DNA from: Candidatus Desulfarcum epimagneticum
GTDB lineage: Bacteria; Desulfobacterota; Desulfobacteria; Desulfobacterales; CR-1
Assembly: GCA_900659855.1 (NCBI GenBank)
Contig: CAACVI010000034.1
Coordinates: forward strand, 186,001-250,000
DNA: 64,000 nucleotides
Direction: 5' to 3'
The first letter of the stretch is position 1. The number at the start of each line of letters is the position of its first letter. Made by a program: the position numbers and the translations under genes. This document shows, in pieces, positions 43,943-52,802 of the stretch. The notes beneath the pieces are model-generated. The model was given only the letters and a program-made list of their open reading frames with translations, ran no database searches and was not told the origin of the DNA.

Positions 43943-45721
43943 TCACGCCGACGGTTTTTTCCGGAGCCGGATGGATTGAGGGGTCGCCTCCACAATCTCA
44001 TCTTCCTTGATAAACTCCAGCGACTTCTCCAGATCCAGCTCTTTGGGCGGAACCAGCAAAAGGGCGTCGTCGGTCCCGGAGGCCCGGATATTGGTGAGTT
44101 TTTTTTCCTTGGTCACATTCACGCGCAGGTCATTTTTCCGGGCGTTTTCCCCGATAATCATTCCGTCATAGACCGGGGCGCCGGGCCGGATGAAAATCAC
44201 GCCCCTGGGCTGAAGATGAAAAATGGCGTACCCGGTGGATTTTCCTTTCCGGTCCGAAACCAGGGCGCCGGTGTTTCTCTTGGTCATGGGCCCCTGCCAG
44301 GGCTCATATCCGTCAAAAATATGATTCAAAAGCCCGGTCCCCCGGGTGTCGGTCAAAAACTGGGACCTGAACCCGATGAGCCCCCGGGAAGGCATCCGGA
44401 ATTCCAGCCGGGCCCTTCCCCGGCCGTTGTTCCGCATATTGATCATCCGGGCCTTGCGCATGCCCAGCTGACGGCTCACCACGCCGGTGAACTCCTCGGG
44501 CGCGTCCACCATGACCCGCTCCATGGGCTCATGCAAAACGCCGTTGATTTCCTTGACGATGGTCTCGGGCATGGACACGGAAAGCTCGTATCCCTCCCGG
44601 CGCATCATTTCGATGAGTATGGCCAGCTGCAACTCCCCCCTGCCCATGACCCGGAAGGAATCGGTTCCGGAAAAATCCACTTTGATGGACACATTGTAAA
44701 GAAGCTCCTTTTCCAGGCGCTCTCTCAATTTCCGGGAAGTGACGTATCGGCCCTCCTGTCCCGCAAAGGGGGACGTGTTGACGGAAAACATCATGGAGAT
44801 GGTGGGCTCGTCCACCTTGATTCTGGGCAGGGGCATGGGGCGCTCCGCGTCGGTCACGGTGTCGCCGATGTTGACGGCCTCCAGCCCCGCCAGCGACACG
44901 ATCTCGCCCATGGACGCCGAATCCGACTCCTTTCTTTCCAGCCCCTCAAAGGTGTAAATGATATTGATTTTGGTCGGGGTCGCGGCCCCGTCTTTTCCCG
45001 CGATTGAGGCGGCCTGTCCCGCTTTGACACTGCCCGAAAAAATCCGTCCGATGGCCAGCCTTCCCACGTAGTCGTTGTAATCAATATGGGTCATAAGAAT
45101 CTGAAGCGGCCCTTCCGGGTCCCCCTCGGGCGGGGGAACCGTGTCCAGAATCAGATCCATCAGCGGGCGCAGGTCCCGGGAGTCGTCCTCCATTTCCCGT
45201 TTTGCGATTCCTTTTTTGGCGTTGGTGTAAATCACGGGGAAATCGATCTGATCCTCGGTGGCGTCCAGATCGATGAACAGATCGTAAATCTCGTCCAGGA
45301 CCTCGGAAATCCGGGCGTCCGGCCGGTCGATCTTGTTGATGACCACAATCCGGGCCAGATCCAGCTCCAGGGCCTTCTGGAGCACAAACCGGGTCTGGGG
45401 CAAAGGCCCCTCGGACGCGTCCACCAGCAGAAGAACCCCGTCGGCCATTTTCAGGGTCCGCTCCACCTCGCCCCCGAAATCGGCGTGGCCCGGGGTGTCC
45501 ACAATGTTGATCTTGACCCCCCGGTAAGTCACGCCCGTGTTTTTGGCCATGATGGTGATGCCCTTTTCCTGCTCCAGGTCGATATTGTCCATGACCCTGT
45601 CCGGGGCCTTTTCGTGGCTTTTAAAAATCCCGGACTGCTTGAGCATCCAGTCCACCAGGGTGGTCTTGCCGTGATCCACATGGGCGATGATGGCGATGTT
45701 TCGAATGTCTTGACGTTTCAT
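43943..45721 (-). CDS. typA: Ribosome-associated GTPase TypA/BipA
   Basis: About 592 residues from the ATG at 45721 ([20 protein letters not shown]), the usual BipA start; an ATG 13 codons upstream is an alternative. G-motifs [51 protein letters not shown], and BipA C-terminal [20 protein letters not shown] with [14 protein letters not shown]. Conditionally required for ribosome assembly and stress growth. Confidence 0.93.
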   Translation of the reverse strand: MKRQDIRNIAIIAHVDHGKTTLVDWMLKQSGIFKSHEKAPDRVMDNIDLEQEKGITIMAKNTGVTYRGVKINIVDTPGHADFGGEVERTLKMADGVLLLVDASEGPLPQTRFVLQKALELDLARIVVINKIDRPDARISEVLDEIYDLFIDLDATEDQIDFPVIYTNAKKGIAKREMEDDSRDLRPLMDLILDTVPPPEGDPEGPLQILMTHIDYNDYVGRLAIGRIFSGSVKAGQAASIAGKDGAATPTKINIIYTFEGLERKESDSASMGEIVSLAGLEAVNIGDTVTDAERPMPLPRIKVDEPTISMMFSVNTSPFAGQEGRYVTSRKLRERLEKELLYNVSIKVDFSGTDSFRVMGRGELQLAILIEMMRREGYELSVSMPETIVKEINGVLHEPMERVMVDAPEEFTGVVSRQLGMRKARMINMRNNGRGRARLEFRMPSRGLIGFRSQFLTDTRGTGLLNHIFDGYEPWQGPMTKRNTGALVSDRKGKSTGYAIFHLQPRGVIFIRPGAPVYDGMIIGENARKNDLRVNVTKEKKLTNIRASGTDDALLLVPPKELDLEKSLEFIKEDEIVEATPQSIRLRKKPSA

Positions 45722-45789
45722 AATTTTTTTCCGATGCTTTTCGAGCGGGGGCGTTTCCATGCCCCTTTGAATTTAAGTTTTCCCCGACA

Positions 45790-46632
45790 TCATCCCCGGA
45801 GCTTTTTCTTTTTGGACGCGCTGTCCACACCGACAATCAGCGCCGAAAGCAATTCTCTCTCATAAGCCCGGGGATTGACATAAGACAGAAAACCTTTCCT
45901 CGCGCGGCCTTCCGTGAGCAGAAAAATCCGCTGCTCCTTGTTCAAAACCTCCCCGGCGGAATCCCCAGCGGCCTTGGCGCTTAATTCACTGTCCAGATTC
46001 GCCATGTCACGATACCCATTGTCCGGCCTTATTTTGATTCTGACAAAGCTGTGATCAACAGAAATCACCTGGCCATCGGCAAGGGAGAAGGCCTTTTTCC
46101 CGATTTTTTTCATCAACTCAAAATTCATTATATCCACCAGGTAGGCCCCTCTTTGGCGTTTTAAAATATTTTGTTTTGCCTTTTCCACCGGCTGATCGAT
46201 ATAAATCATCACGTCAAAGCGATCCATATCCTGGGTGCGCAGCAGACGATGATGCTCATAGATCGCCGGGGCTTTCTCAAAGGAAAACCGCTCCTCCATG
46301 TCTTGATGATCCAGACAAACCACTTCCATGTCCATTCTTTTCGCCAGGGCGGCGGCCAGAGAGCTTTTGCCGCTTCCGGGAAGACCGTCTATGGCGATTC
46401 TGTCAGGAAAAACATGCCGGTCTTTAAATATTTTCTCTATGGCTTTCGCCTGCCGGATGACTTCCTCCGGCAAAGACTTGTTTTCATTGTTATGATCCAG
46501 GACAGAGCCAATGAGATATTGAATGTTTGTGTGGATCCCCTTTTTGTTCAAAATTTTTTTCACCAGAAATATTCCCGATGAAACAGCGATGCCGGCCGTT
46601 TCTCCCAGAAACGACTTGATGAAGCTGCCCAT
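45790..46632 (-). CDS. P-loop kinase-like protein
   Basis: 280 residues. A Walker A loop IAIDGLPGSGKSSLAAALAK at about 99-118 within a nucleoside-kinase-like domain (VVCLDHQDMEERF; EHHRLLRTQDMDRFDVMIYI; KAKQNILKRQRG). The N-terminal 70 residues (GIAVSSGIFLVKKILNKKG) are unassigned and the C-terminus is basic (SASKKKKLRG). Possibly an uncharacterised phosphotransferase. It sits 68 bases upstream of typA on the same strand. Confidence 0.65.
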   Translation of the reverse strand: MGSFIKSFLGETAGIAVSSGIFLVKKILNKKGIHTNIQYLIGSVLDHNNENKSLPEEVIRQAKAIEKIFKDRHVFPDRIAIDGLPGSGKSSLAAALAKRMDMEVVCLDHQDMEERFSFEKAPAIYEHHRLLRTQDMDRFDVMIYIDQPVEKAKQNILKRQRGAYLVDIMNFELMKKIGKKAFSLADGQVISVDHSFVRIKIRPDNGYRDMANLDSELSAKAAGDSAGEVLNKEQRIFLLTEGRARKGFLSYVNPRAYERELLSALIVGVDSASKKKKLRG

Positions 46633-46663
46633 AATGCCCTCCCTTAAAACGCGGCGCTATGGT

Positions 46664-47008
46664 TTATAGATTCCGGTCCCGACTTCCCCTGAAATGACGG
46701 GGGCCTCGTCGCCTTGTGGCTATTTCATAATTCCCGCCTTTAATAACAAGCCGCTTTCCCATCACCAGGGCCTCCGCCACAATTCCCCGGGCATCGGCCA
46801 ACACCCGGCCCATGGTGGGCCGGGAAATCTCCATTCGCTCCGCGGCCGCCTGCTGGTCAAACCCTTCGAAATCACACAGTCTGATCGCTTCCAATCCTTC
46901 AACCGGCAGGATGATTTCATCCATTCCCCATGGGGGATGCTCTTCCGGGAAAAAGGCGCCCACTGTGGGGGGCCCCTGCACGCGTCTTGGCATTTTCATT
47001 CTTGGCAT
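46664..47008 (-). CDS. DUF134/UPF0251-family HTH DNA-binding protein
   Basis: 114 residues: MPRMKMPRRVQGPPTVGAFF, LPVEGLEAIRLCDFEGFDQQ, AAERMEISRPTMGRVLADAR. The middle is a sigma-70 region-4-like HTH characteristic of DUF134 proteins. AGGAG precedes the ATG. The promoter region contains three TGATCA boxes (47025-47091), suggesting autoregulation. Regulated process unknown. Confidence 0.85.
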   Translation of the reverse strand: MPRMKMPRRVQGPPTVGAFFPEEHPPWGMDEIILPVEGLEAIRLCDFEGFDQQAAAERMEISRPTMGRVLADARGIVAEALVMGKRLVIKGGNYEIATRRRGPRHFRGSRDRNL

Positions 47009-47345
47009 TTTGTTTCTCCTGTTTTGATCATTTGATCATAATTTAAGCTTTATCCTTATAAAGTCAATAGATACAAATGATTTTTTGATCATTTTAAACA
47101 GGAATCCAAATCGAATGATGAGACAACCGCTTGAAAAAGCGCGACATTCAACCTTAAGACGTTCAAATAATTTTTTTTAACGCCTGTTTGTTTTTTGAAA
47201 TGGCTTTTTGCGCAAAATCGTGAAGAAAATATGTCAAATTTTTTAATTGGCCTTTGTCTGCCGGGGTGGCCATCAATCTTTGGAAAATGGCGGGGAACAG
47301 GCGTCGTGACCGAAGCGCGAATAAAAAAAATGGCAGGAGACTTAA
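47009..47345. other. Divergent intergenic region between the DUF134 gene and ino1 (337 bases)
   Basis: The left 85 bases hold the DUF134 promoter and TGATCA boxes. The right 250 bases are AT-rich with T-tracts and would have to contain the promoter of the inositol/sulfation operon, but I see no clear -35/-10 pair. No ORF or hairpin of note. Confidence 0.5.
47025..47091 (-). promoter_or_regulatory. DUF134 promoter with three TGATCA operator-like boxes
   Basis: On the reverse strand TTGACT (47062-47067) is followed about 18-19 bases later by an AT-rich -10 region (AATTATGA). TGATCA boxes lie at 47086-47091 (ahead of -35), 47033-47038 (in the -10 area) and 47025-47030 (just after). The symmetric placement is what a dimeric repressor that loops or blocks RNA polymerase would use. 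Confidence 0.5.
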
Positions 47346-48497
47346 ATGTCAAAATCTAAAATACGAGTGGCGGTTGTCGGCGTCGGCAACTGCTCCAAAT
47401 CTTTGATAGAAGGCGTCGCTCTTTATGCCAAAACCGGGCAAACCCACGGGCTGGCTTTCGCCGACATCGGCGGATACAAGGCGAAAAACATCGAGTTTGT
47501 TCTCGCCTATGATGTGGATCCCAGAAAAGTCGGCAAACCATTGGCCGAAGCGATTTTCGCCAAGCCGAACTGCGCCATGAACTTCGGGGCGCCCGAAAAT
47601 GATCTTAATGCCGTCTGTCGCGGCGCTATGGTTAAAAGAGGCGCTCTTTATGATGGCGTGGCGCCGCATATGTCGCGATATCCGAAAGACTCGGCGTTCA
47701 GGATTGGTGAAGACGCCGATCCGGTCAAAAAAGATATCGTGGAGGATTTGAAAAAATTCCAGGTCGATGTTCTTGTCAATTATCTGCCGGTCGGCTCTCA
47801 GTCCGCCGCTGAATTTTATGTCGAATGCTGCCTGGAAGCAAAAACGCCTTTTGTAAACTGTATTCCCGTCTTCATCGTTTCGGATGGTCATTGGGAAAAA
47901 AAAATAAAGGAAGCCGGCATCCTCGCCATTGGAGACGACATCAGGTCGCAATTGGGCGCGTCGGTGATTTCACAGGCGCTGCAGGAGCTGTTTTTAAACA
48001 GGGGGCTTCAGGTTCGTTTCCACAAACAGACCAACGATGGCGGAAACACTGATTTTTTAAACATGCTGGATGACTCCAGGGTGAAATCCAAAAAAATTTC
48101 AAAAGAAAATGTCATCCGATCACAAAATGACATTCGCGGCATTCCAGTTCCAAAAAATGGGATATATGCCGGCCCGGCGTCTTATATCCCGTTCCAGGGC
48201 GACAACAAGGTCGCCAATTTCAGAATAGAAGCGACGGGGTTTGGCGGCGCCCCGGTGATTTTTGACGCCAGGCTCAGCGTGCAGGATTCTCCAAATTCGG
48301 CGGGAGTCGTCATCGACGCCGTCCGATATCTGCAAGTCGGAAAGGAACTGGGGCTTGTGGGCTCGCTCAGGGGACCTTCGGCGGCGACCCAGAAGACCCC
48401 GCCGGAGCAGATGATGATCCAGGACGCATACATGGAGTGCCGGGCGCTTGCGAACAGACGGCTTACGGATTCAGTTAAAAAAAACAACATGGTTTAA
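47346..48497 (+). CDS. ino1: Myo-inositol-1-phosphate synthase
   Basis: 383 residues, short actinobacterial/archaeal-type enzyme. NAD-binding GVGNCSKSLIEGV, VLVNYLPVGSQSAAEFYVE, DDIRSQLGASVISQAL, RFHKQTNDGGNTDFLNM, and SPNSAGVVIDAVRYLQVG are diagnostic. Converts glucose-6-phosphate to inositol-1-phosphate. AGGAG precedes the ATG. First gene of a nine-gene operon with APS kinase and sulfotransferases, so its product likely enters a sulfated inositol-containing molecule. Confidence 0.93.
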   Translation: MSKSKIRVAVVGVGNCSKSLIEGVALYAKTGQTHGLAFADIGGYKAKNIEFVLAYDVDPRKVGKPLAEAIFAKPNCAMNFGAPENDLNAVCRGAMVKRGALYDGVAPHMSRYPKDSAFRIGEDADPVKKDIVEDLKKFQVDVLVNYLPVGSQSAAEFYVECCLEAKTPFVNCIPVFIVSDGHWEKKIKEAGILAIGDDIRSQLGASVISQALQELFLNRGLQVRFHKQTNDGGNTDFLNMLDDSRVKSKKISKENVIRSQNDIRGIPVPKNGIYAGPASYIPFQGDNKVANFRIEATGFGGAPVIFDARLSVQDSPNSAGVVIDAVRYLQVGKELGLVGSLRGPSAATQKTPPEQMMIQDAYMECRALANRRLTDSVKKNNMV

Positions 48498-48520
48498 AAT
48501 AAGGGGCAAAGGGAACTCAA

Positions 48521-48901
48521 TTGATCATCAATACTTTTGACATAGACGGAGTGATATTCCAGGGCGAGTATGACGGCGTTTACCCCGGGAAAAACGACAT
48601 CATTGTCACGGGTCGCTCCCATGAGGAGAGAGCGGAAACCGAAGCCATGCTCGCCGGCAAGGGAATAAAAAACCGAGTGATATTCAATCCCCTTCCCTTT
48701 GACCTCAAATCCAGGGAGACTTCCGGACGGCATAAGGGAAACGCCATCAAAAAATTACGGGAAGAAGGCCACACCGTCCGCATACACTTCGAGGATGACG
48801 AAATACAGGCGCGGGAAATCAACCGGATAGTCCCCGGCATCCGAGTGGTATTGCTGGCCAACACCCCTGTGCCGAAAGAAAATGTCAGACATGAAACATA
48901 A
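48521..48901 (+). CDS. Compact HAD-superfamily protein
   Basis: 126 residues from a TTG start (no ATG available before the domain). All four HAD motifs are visible in a capless form: I INTFDIDGV (DxD), II IVTGRSHEE, III the HKGNAIKKLRE Lys, IV IHFEDDE. Likely a small phosphatase; dephosphorylation of inositol-1-phosphate or 3'-phosphoadenosine 5'-phosphate would fit the operon, but that is inference. Gap to ino1 is 23 bases. Confidence 0.7.
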   Translation: MIINTFDIDGVIFQGEYDGVYPGKNDIIVTGRSHEERAETEAMLAGKGIKNRVIFNPLPFDLKSRETSGRHKGNAIKKLREEGHTVRIHFEDDEIQAREINRIVPGIRVVLLANTPVPKENVRHET

Positions 48902-48922
48902 AAAGAAAAACAGGATAACCGT

Positions 48923-49537
48923 ATGCTGACGCATAGCGACAATACGGTGTGGTTTGACGGATATATCACGCGCAGTGAACGCGAAATCTCCCGGGGGCAC
49001 GCGGGATGCGCCATCTGGATAACGGGGCTCTCGGCCGCGGGCAAATCGACTATAGCAAAATCATTGGAAAAAATTTTGCATGACAATAAATGCATGACAT
49101 ATGTTTTGGACGGAGACAATGTCCGGCGCGGATTATGCGGTGATTTGGGATTTTCCAGACAAGACCGCTCTGAAAATATCAGACGGATAGGCGAGACGGC
49201 AAAACTGTTTGTCGACGCGGGAATTATCGTCATCGCCGCGTTTATTTCACCTTATAGAAAAGACAGGGAGAAGATACGCGATTCGATCGGCAAAGAAGAT
49301 TTCATCGAAGTTTTTGCGGATTGCCCCGTCGAAGTTTGCAGAGAAAGAGACCCGAAAAATATTTACAAAAAGGCGGAGAACGGCGCCATCAAAAATCTCA
49401 CCGGCGTGAACGCCCGCTATGAAAAACCGGAAGATCCCGAAATTTACTTAGAAACTCATAAGCTCTCCATATCCGAGTCGGTCATGGAGATCACACATTA
49501 CTTGTCGATGAAAGAATATACCGAAAATTTGCGATGA
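48923..49537 (+). CDS. cysC: Adenylyl-sulfate (APS) kinase
   Basis: 204 residues. Walker A WITGLSAAGKSTIAK, VLDGDNVRRGLCGDLGFS, DRSENIRRIGETAKLF, FISPYRKDRE, and the late YEKPEDPEIYLET typical of CysC. Phosphorylates APS to PAPS, the sulfate donor for the sulfotransferases encoded downstream. In a sulfate reducer APS is abundant, so the enzyme would tap the dissimilatory pool; that is inference. The stop overlaps the next start by ATGA. Confidence 0.93.
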   Translation: MLTHSDNTVWFDGYITRSEREISRGHAGCAIWITGLSAAGKSTIAKSLEKILHDNKCMTYVLDGDNVRRGLCGDLGFSRQDRSENIRRIGETAKLFVDAGIIVIAAFISPYRKDREKIRDSIGKEDFIEVFADCPVEVCRERDPKNIYKKAENGAIKNLTGVNARYEKPEDPEIYLETHKLSISESVMEITHYLSMKEYTENLR

Positions 49538-50451
49538 AAAAACACTGTTTTTGTTTTGTCTGCCAAAAGGGAATGATAGAGATTCAGGCCGTTTTGCTGG
49601 CTCTTTCCCTGTCAAGACATGTCCGATGCCCTTATGAGATGGTGGTCGGCATCCCGCCGGACAGGCCGGGAAAACCCGTCATGGAGATTCTCGAAGAGCT
49701 GAAGGCCAAAATGGCTGATATAAAGACGCCTGTAAAAAATTACCATTATGGAAATAAATTTCCTTTGTTTATAAAAAGCCCCGGCCTGTCCGAGGCGGAC
49801 TGTTATGTCTTTCTGGACAGCGATATATTATGCCTTCGGGAGTTTTATGGAATAAAGAACATGAAAAGCCATGATATCGGGGTCAGAATGGCGGGCTGCG
49901 GCGACTTCCATAATAAAAAACAGACAAACCAGGACTTGATCATGAACCCGGCCGTCTGGGAGCCGATTTACCGAAGCTTCGGCCTGCCCGTCCCGAATGA
50001 GAGATGGGTTGAGCCCAAAACAAAAAAACCCACACTCCCTTATTTCAACGCCGGATTTATAGCCGTGAAAAAAGGGAGCCGTTTCCCTGAAAAATGGCTG
50101 GAGGCGGCGCTTAAGATCGAACAGGATAAAAATATAGACCCGGTTTATAAACGACCATGGCTGGACCAAATCGCCATGTCCATCGCCATCAGGCTGTTGA
50201 AATTGAGATGTCAGGCGATGGGAAGCGAATATAACTCGTATTCGAAAGAACATGGAAAGGCGATTTTTTTTCATTACCACAGGTTTGAAAATATGTTGAG
50301 GATTCCCCGGGCGGTCTCTTTGGCAAGGGACATATTAACCGGGCGCCCCCGACTGGTCGAGATGATCCGGGGAATCCGCGAGACGTCGGGATCGACAGCG
50401 TCGAAAAAAACGCTTAACGATCTTCAAGGGCTTGAAAATTTATTGCATTAA
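49534..50451 (+). CDS. GT-A-fold glycosyltransferase-like protein
   Basis: 305 residues. A nucleotide-sugar-transferase look: N-terminal beta strand (CFCFVCQKGMIEIQAVLLAL), DSD metal motif in CYVFLDSDILCLRE, and FNAGFIAVKKGS...WLDQIAMSIAI as in GT8/related families. Probably transfers a sugar to an inositol or lipid acceptor. Coupled with cysC by ATGA overlap. Exact family and donor not determinable. Confidence 0.7.
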   Translation: MKKHCFCFVCQKGMIEIQAVLLALSLSRHVRCPYEMVVGIPPDRPGKPVMEILEELKAKMADIKTPVKNYHYGNKFPLFIKSPGLSEADCYVFLDSDILCLREFYGIKNMKSHDIGVRMAGCGDFHNKKQTNQDLIMNPAVWEPIYRSFGLPVPNERWVEPKTKKPTLPYFNAGFIAVKKGSRFPEKWLEAALKIEQDKNIDPVYKRPWLDQIAMSIAIRLLKLRCQAMGSEYNSYSKEHGKAIFFHYHRFENMLRIPRAVSLARDILTGRPRLVEMIRGIRETSGSTASKKTLNDLQGLENLLH

Positions 50452-50472
50452 CGCTTAAGGAAACCAAATGAT

Positions 50473-51372
50473 ATGACAAGAGAAACTCTGATAAATCCGC
50501 CTAAAATACGAAAAAAGCTCGACGTTTTCAGGAAAATCACGGGCCGCTGGCGCGTTTTGCCCGACTTCGTCATTATCGGCGCCCAACGCTCAGGCACCAC
50601 GACGCTTTATGAAAACCTGATCTCGCATCCCGATGTGGCGCCCGCCATACGAAAAGAAGTCCAATTTTTCAGCAAAAATTTTTCCAATAAAGAATCATGG
50701 TACAGAAGTCATTTCCCCCTTTCCGCGACCCGATTTGTCAAACAAAAAGCGCTTCGGCGCCAGTGGATGACGGGAGAGGCGTCTCCTTACTATATCTTTC
50801 ATCCTTACACGCCGGAGCGTTTTCACGCGCTTAATCCGGGGGCCAGGCTTATTCTCATTCTGCGAAACCCTGTGGATCGCGCTTATTCAAGCTATTGGAT
50901 GCAAAGGCGGCGCGGATCGGAAACCCTTCCTTTCCGGGAAGCGATAAAAGCCGAGCCGGAACGAATGCGCAAAGGAATCGGGAAACTCAAGGCCCGGCCG
51001 AATGAGCTGTCTTTTGAGCATTCGTGGTTTTCATATATTGGAAGAGGCGTCTACGCGGACCAGCTGGCCGTTTGGCTGAAATACTTTCCGCGTCATCAGA
51101 TCCTGATTATACGAAGCGAGGATCTTTTCGAAAAACCGGATGATGTTTTCTCCGGAATTTTTTCCTTTTTGGGTCTGCCGGCATACAGACTGCCTGTGAT
51201 CAAGGAGCATCATCGAAAAAAATATCCGGCCATGTCCGAAGAAACGAGACGCGCTCTGTCTGAATATTTCCGGCCACATAACAAGCGGCTTTATGAAATG
51301 CTCGGCCGTGATTTCGGATGGGGCTTAAGCTGTGCGAAAACACCGGGGGGTATAAATGCTGAAACCGTTTGA
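50473..51372 (+). CDS. PAPS-dependent sulfotransferase (heparan/NDST-type)
   Basis: 299 residues. 5'-phosphosulfate binding loop DFVIIGAQRSGTTTLYENL, 3'-phosphate binding strand ARLILILRNPVDRAYSSYW, and the later FSYIGRGVYADQLAVWLKYF with EDLFEKPDDVF, all typical of Sulfotransfer_1 glycan sulfotransferases. Soluble by sequence. The 3' end overlaps the next gene by 17 bases. Acceptor unknown. Confidence 0.9.
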   Translation: MTRETLINPPKIRKKLDVFRKITGRWRVLPDFVIIGAQRSGTTTLYENLISHPDVAPAIRKEVQFFSKNFSNKESWYRSHFPLSATRFVKQKALRRQWMTGEASPYYIFHPYTPERFHALNPGARLILILRNPVDRAYSSYWMQRRRGSETLPFREAIKAEPERMRKGIGKLKARPNELSFEHSWFSYIGRGVYADQLAVWLKYFPRHQILIIRSEDLFEKPDDVFSGIFSFLGLPAYRLPVIKEHHRKKYPAMSEETRRALSEYFRPHNKRLYEMLGRDFGWGLSCAKTPGGINAETV

Positions 51373-52198
51373 CGGCATACATTTTTTTTTGATGTTCATC
51401 GGATGCCCTTACAGCGGTCACAGTTTGATAGGATCTTTGCTCGACGCCCATCCCCACATGATTATCGCCCATGAATACAATCTTCTTGCAAAGCTCGAAA
51501 AGTCCGGCGGAGACAATGCTGTCGAGGATGTGTTCCGGGGGCTTTATAAGAACAGCCGAAGCCATAAGGGAAAAAGAATTCAAACCGGCTATGACTATAC
51601 CGTTCCCCATCAGTTCCAGGGCGCCCACCGGGATCCGCTGCGGGTCATAGGCGATAAAAAGGGCGGGGACACCACATTGAAGTTTATCGAAAATCATGGG
51701 GCGGCGCTCAAAATTTTTGACGCGTTCAAGGCGAAAATAAAGATTCCCGTCAAGCTGATCCATGTGACGAGGAATCCCTATGACAATATTTCCGCCATGG
51801 CCCTGCACGCTTACGCCAAAAGGAAAAAAACGAATTACTCCCAATTGCCGTTCGACCCGGACAATCCATTAAGAGACCGGGGGCTTTTAAACGAAAAAAC
51901 GGATCGTTATTTTCAACACGCGAAAAAAAACATGGATCTGCTGAAATCCGGAATGGGGGACGGCTATACCCTTCGTTCTGAAAATTTTATCAAAAATCCG
52001 GAAAAAGAATTAAAAAAAATATGCTCTTTTTTGGGGCAGCCCGCGGATGAGGGATACCTGGAAGACTGCGCGTCCATCGTATATGACAAACCCCATAAAA
52101 GCCGGTTCAGGGTCCGATGGACCCAGGAAATGATTAAAAAAACGGCTCTTTGCATAGAAGAATATGATTTTCTGTCCGGGCGCCGTTATGATGAGTGA
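51356..52198 (+). CDS. Sulfotransferase-family protein
   Basis: 280 residues. A variant 5' phosphate loop FLMFIGCPYSGHSLIGSLLD, 3' motif PVKLIHVTRNPYDNISAMAL, and a C-terminal RSENFIKNPEKELKKICSFL, the family ending. Different subfamily from its neighbours. The loop has Tyr-Ser-Gly-His where most have Arg/Lys-Ser-Gly-Thr, so PAPS binding is likely but not certain. Overlaps both neighbouring genes. Confidence 0.8.
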   Translation: MLKPFDGIHFFLMFIGCPYSGHSLIGSLLDAHPHMIIAHEYNLLAKLEKSGGDNAVEDVFRGLYKNSRSHKGKRIQTGYDYTVPHQFQGAHRDPLRVIGDKKGGDTTLKFIENHGAALKIFDAFKAKIKIPVKLIHVTRNPYDNISAMALHAYAKRKKTNYSQLPFDPDNPLRDRGLLNEKTDRYFQHAKKNMDLLKSGMGDGYTLRSENFIKNPEKELKKICSFLGQPADEGYLEDCASIVYDKPHKSRFRVRWTQEMIKKTALCIEEYDFLSGRRYDE

Positions 52199-52802
52199 TA
52201 TCAAAATATTCGGAATCGGACTTTCAAGGACAGGCACCACCAGCTGCCACTGCCTGATGAGTCGTTTCGGATTTTCAGCGGTTCATTATCCCTCGTCTTT
52301 CCGGGAGATCCATGACCATGTCTTTTCAAACGATTCCCCGGTGAGCGGCAGATTCGAGGAGCTGGACAGACTCTACCCCCATTCCCTGTTTATCTATTCG
52401 ACCCGGGAAGTGGAAAAATGGGCCCAGTCCTGTCTGAAACTGTTTTCCTCCGAAAAAAGACTCCGATCGATCCTGTCTTTTTCAAAAGATCAGAAAAAAT
52501 GGTATGATTACGGAGATATGAACCTCTACGGGCGCGACCTGGCGGGGATGAAAGATATTGGCCGCGATGAATTAAAAACGGCTTATCACCGTCATGAAGA
52601 GCGGGTGAGCCGCTATTTTGAAAACAAAAAAGCCCGTCTCCTTACAATCGATTTTACGGACAGGGCTTCGCTGCCCTTAAGCTCTCTTGTGAGATTTCTG
52701 GAAAAAAACGGGGTGATGGGAATGCCCCATGTCAACAAAGGCCGGGATGGTTACATGTCTCCTTATCTCAAAACCGGCATGGCCCGGGATACTATTTCAT
52801 GA
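52191..52802 (+). CDS. Small sulfotransferase-family protein
   Basis: About 203 residues. FGIGLSRTGTTSCHCLMSRF is the 5' phosphosulfate loop of the Sulfotransfer_4-like subfamily; SLFIYSTREVEKWAQSCLKL takes the place of the 3' motif; the C-terminal RLLTIDFTDRASLPLSSLVR closes the fold. Two adjacent ATGs (52188, 52191) overlap the previous gene end; the stop overlaps the next start by ATGA. Third sulfotransferase type in the operon. Confidence 0.8.
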   Translation: MSDIKIFGIGLSRTGTTSCHCLMSRFGFSAVHYPSSFREIHDHVFSNDSPVSGRFEELDRLYPHSLFIYSTREVEKWAQSCLKLFSSEKRLRSILSFSKDQKKWYDYGDMNLYGRDLAGMKDIGRDELKTAYHRHEERVSRYFENKKARLLTIDFTDRASLPLSSLVRFLEKNGVMGMPHVNKGRDGYMSPYLKTGMARDTIS

